Positions 5,825 through 6,596 of a stretch of 6,596 nt of DNA are shown one piece after another. Origin of the DNA: Acidobacteriota bacterium (GTDB lineage: Bacteria > Acidobacteriota > Vicinamibacteria > Vicinamibacterales > 2-12-FULL-66-21). The notes below the pieces were generated by a model. That model did not search any database, was not told the DNA's origin, and saw nothing but the letters and a program-made list of their open reading frames with translations. The DNA is taken from the NCBI GenBank assembly GCA_020200195.1, contig JAIVJE010000050.1, positions 1-6,596 on the forward strand, given 5' to 3'. A program made the translations under genes and the position numbers. Positions within the stretch are counted from its first letter, which is position 1, and each line of letters starts with the position of its first letter.

Positions 5825-6259
5825 ATGGCTCTCGTTCGATGGGAACCCGCCAATGAGCTGGCGGGCATGGAACTCGACAAGCTCAACCAGATGTTCACGG
5901 GTATCTACAGCGGGGCGTTCAACCGCGGCTGGGTGCCGGCAGTGGACATCTACGAAACCGACGATCACGAAGTGGTGCTGAAAGCCGAGCTGCCCGACCT
6001 CAAGCGGGAAGACATCGCCGTCACCTGTGAGAGCAACGTGCTCACGCTCAAGGGCGAGCGGAAGTTCGATGGCAGTCTGAAGCGCGAGAGTTTTCAGCGC
6101 ATCGAGCGGCCCTACGGCAGCTTCACTCGCGCATTCACTTTGCCGGCGACGGTCGACACCGGACGGATCAGCGCAACTTACAAGGACGGTGTCCTGACGG
6201 TTCGCCTCCCGCAGCGCGACGACGCGAAGCCGAAGCAGATCGAAGTAAACGCCGACTAA
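5825..6259 (+). CDS. hsp20: Small heat-shock protein, Hsp20/alpha-crystallin family (rightward copy)
   Basis: Class A-like bacterial small heat-shock protein, a cytoplasmic holdase that keeps unfolding proteins refoldable. The 144 residues begin with the typical MALVRWEP arm (1-8) and an amphipathic ELDKLNQMF stretch at 16-24. The alpha-crystallin domain runs from about 37 to 132: VPAVDIYETDDHEVVLKAEL at 37-56, LTLKGERK at 73-80, ERPYGSFTRAFTLP at 94-107 and ATYKDGVLTVRLP at 117-129, which carries the A-x-x-x-n-G-x-L signature. The tail has I-E-V at 139-141, fitting the I-x-I/V anchor used for oligomer assembly. The start is fixed by the strong Shine-Dalgarno 7 bases upstream. It has its own sigma70 promoter and an intrinsic terminator, so it is probably monocistronic. 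It is divergent from, and quite unlike, the other hsp20 at 5204-5638. Confidence 0.97.
   Translation: MALVRWEPANELAGMELDKLNQMFTGIYSGAFNRGWVPAVDIYETDDHEVVLKAELPDLKREDIAVTCESNVLTLKGERKFDGSLKRESFQRIERPYGSFTRAFTLPATVDTGRISATYKDGVLTVRLPQRDDAKPKQIEVNAD
5846..5865 (+). other. GC-rich hairpin in early hsp20 coding sequence
   Basis: CCCGCCA (5846-5852) and TGGCGGG (5859-5865) form a perfect 7-bp stem around a 6-base loop, 21-40 bases after the A of the ATG. It overlaps codons 8-14, so it may be a side effect of coding. A stem this strong near the start codon could slow initiation at low temperature. Confidence 0.4.
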
Positions 6260-6267
6260 CGCGGCCC

Positions 6268-6300
6268 CGAACGGGCCGGCAACGCGCCGGCCCTCGTTTT
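6268..6300 (+). terminator. Intrinsic terminator after rightward hsp20
   Basis: A perfect 8-bp GC stem, GGGCCGGC (6273-6280) with GCCGGCCC (6286-6293), encloses the loop AACGC. CGA (6268-6270) can add three pairs with TCG (6294-6296) across a 2-base bulge, and TTTT follows at 6297-6300. It starts 9 bases after the hsp20 stop and should separate hsp20 from rpoZ, though the short T-run may allow read-through. Confidence 0.8.
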
Positions 6301-6310
6301 CTGTTAAGCT

Positions 6311-6316
6311 AGGGGG
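6311..6316 (+). promoter_or_regulatory. Ribosome binding site of rpoZ
   Basis: AGGGGG ends 5 bases before the ATG at 6322, supporting this start. I see no convincing promoter in 6260-6310, so rpoZ may rely on read-through of the preceding terminator or on a weak promoter I cannot recognise. Confidence 0.6.
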
Positions 6317-6321
6317 TCCAC

Positions 6322-6588
6322 ATGGCACATCATGCTCCTGACGTAGACCTCCCCGAGATCGACGAGTCCGAACCATCGGCTCCGATAACCAGCCGCTTCC
6401 TTTTTGTTGACGTCGCCGCGCAGCGCGCCAAGCAGCTCAGGCGGGGCGCCATCGTCCGCCTCGACCGCCCGATTGCCGGTGCCGCCCCGCACAAGCTCGA
6501 GCGCGTCGCGATGGAGGAAGTCAGGACCGGTCTGATTCAATACACGCTGCCGGCCAACTACGAAGGCGCCGGCGGTCACAAGCCCTGA
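6322..6588 (+). CDS. rpoZ: DNA-directed RNA polymerase omega subunit
   Basis: Small subunit that wraps the C-terminal region of beta' and helps RNA polymerase assembly; in some bacteria it contributes to the ppGpp site. The 88-residue protein (about 90 in E. coli) has a 20-residue acidic, proline-containing N-terminal stretch, then ITSRFLFVDVAAQRAKQLRRGA at 22-43 (read as ITSRF, VAAQRAKQL, RRGA) and the conserved helix KLERVAMEEVRTGLIQY at 58-74. These match the omega pattern S-R-F/Y, A-x-x-R-A-x-Q-L and A-x-E-E-x-x-x-G-x-I. The central segment, with IVRLDRPIAGAAPHK before the second helix, also fits. In many genomes rpoZ follows gmk and precedes coaBC; here it follows hsp20 and its terminator, and the next gene is outside the window. 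Confidence 0.9.
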   Translation: MAHHAPDVDLPEIDESEPSAPITSRFLFVDVAAQRAKQLRRGAIVRLDRPIAGAAPHKLERVAMEEVRTGLIQYTLPANYEGAGGHKP

Positions 6589-6596
6589 TCGAAGAC

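Noticed and set aside
5765..6376. Minus-strand frame of 203 codons opposite the rightward hsp20
   Set aside because: It runs through the hsp20 promoter leader, terminator hairpin and rpoZ start; no motif and no plausible start signal.

Overview
The window is compact, GC-rich bacterial chromosome. It holds nine genes and no mobile element, CRISPR array, rRNA or tRNA that I can see. The gene set and order, the high GC and a dispersed-looking TCCGGCT/AGCCGGA repeat at the left edge suggest an uncultured-type Acidobacteriota (Vicinamibacteria-like) genome. This is inference: xseA-xseB-ispA-tlyA-nadK order is also common in delta-proteobacterial and other lineages.

Left and centre (about 60-5638, minus strand) is one long run of genes read right to left: small heat-shock protein (hsp20) - ymdB - xseA - xseB - ispA - tlyA - nadK. 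ymdB follows hsp20 after 46 bases and xseA follows ymdB after 8 bases. The last four junctions each overlap by exactly 4 bases (ATGA, GTGA, TTGA, ATGA), which argues for one polycistronic message with coupled translation. The products cover 2',3'-cyclic nucleotide/RNA turnover (YmdB), exonuclease VII (XseA/XseB), prenyl diphosphate synthesis (IspA), rRNA 2'-O-methylation (TlyA) and NADP synthesis (NadK). Past nadK lie two tandem palindromes that together form a larger imperfect inverted repeat.

Centre right (5639-5824) is an AT-rich divergent control region between two small heat-shock genes. Rightward it has a near-consensus sigma70 promoter (TTGACG, 17 bp, TATTAT), a 10-bp direct repeat around the predicted start of transcription, and a strong Shine-Dalgarno in the loop of a small hairpin. 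Leftward it has an extended -10 element so close to the ATG that the message would be almost leaderless. A lone, perfect half of the HrcA operator CIRCE (GAGTGCTAA) lies between the two promoters.

Right end (5825-6596, plus strand) holds the second hsp20, closed by a clear intrinsic terminator, then rpoZ for the RNA polymerase omega subunit. The window ends 8 bases after the rpoZ stop.

I found no convincing new biological system. The points most worth a second look are the control region of the two heat-shock genes, the placement of a heat-shock gene at the head of a housekeeping operon, and the repeat at the left edge.
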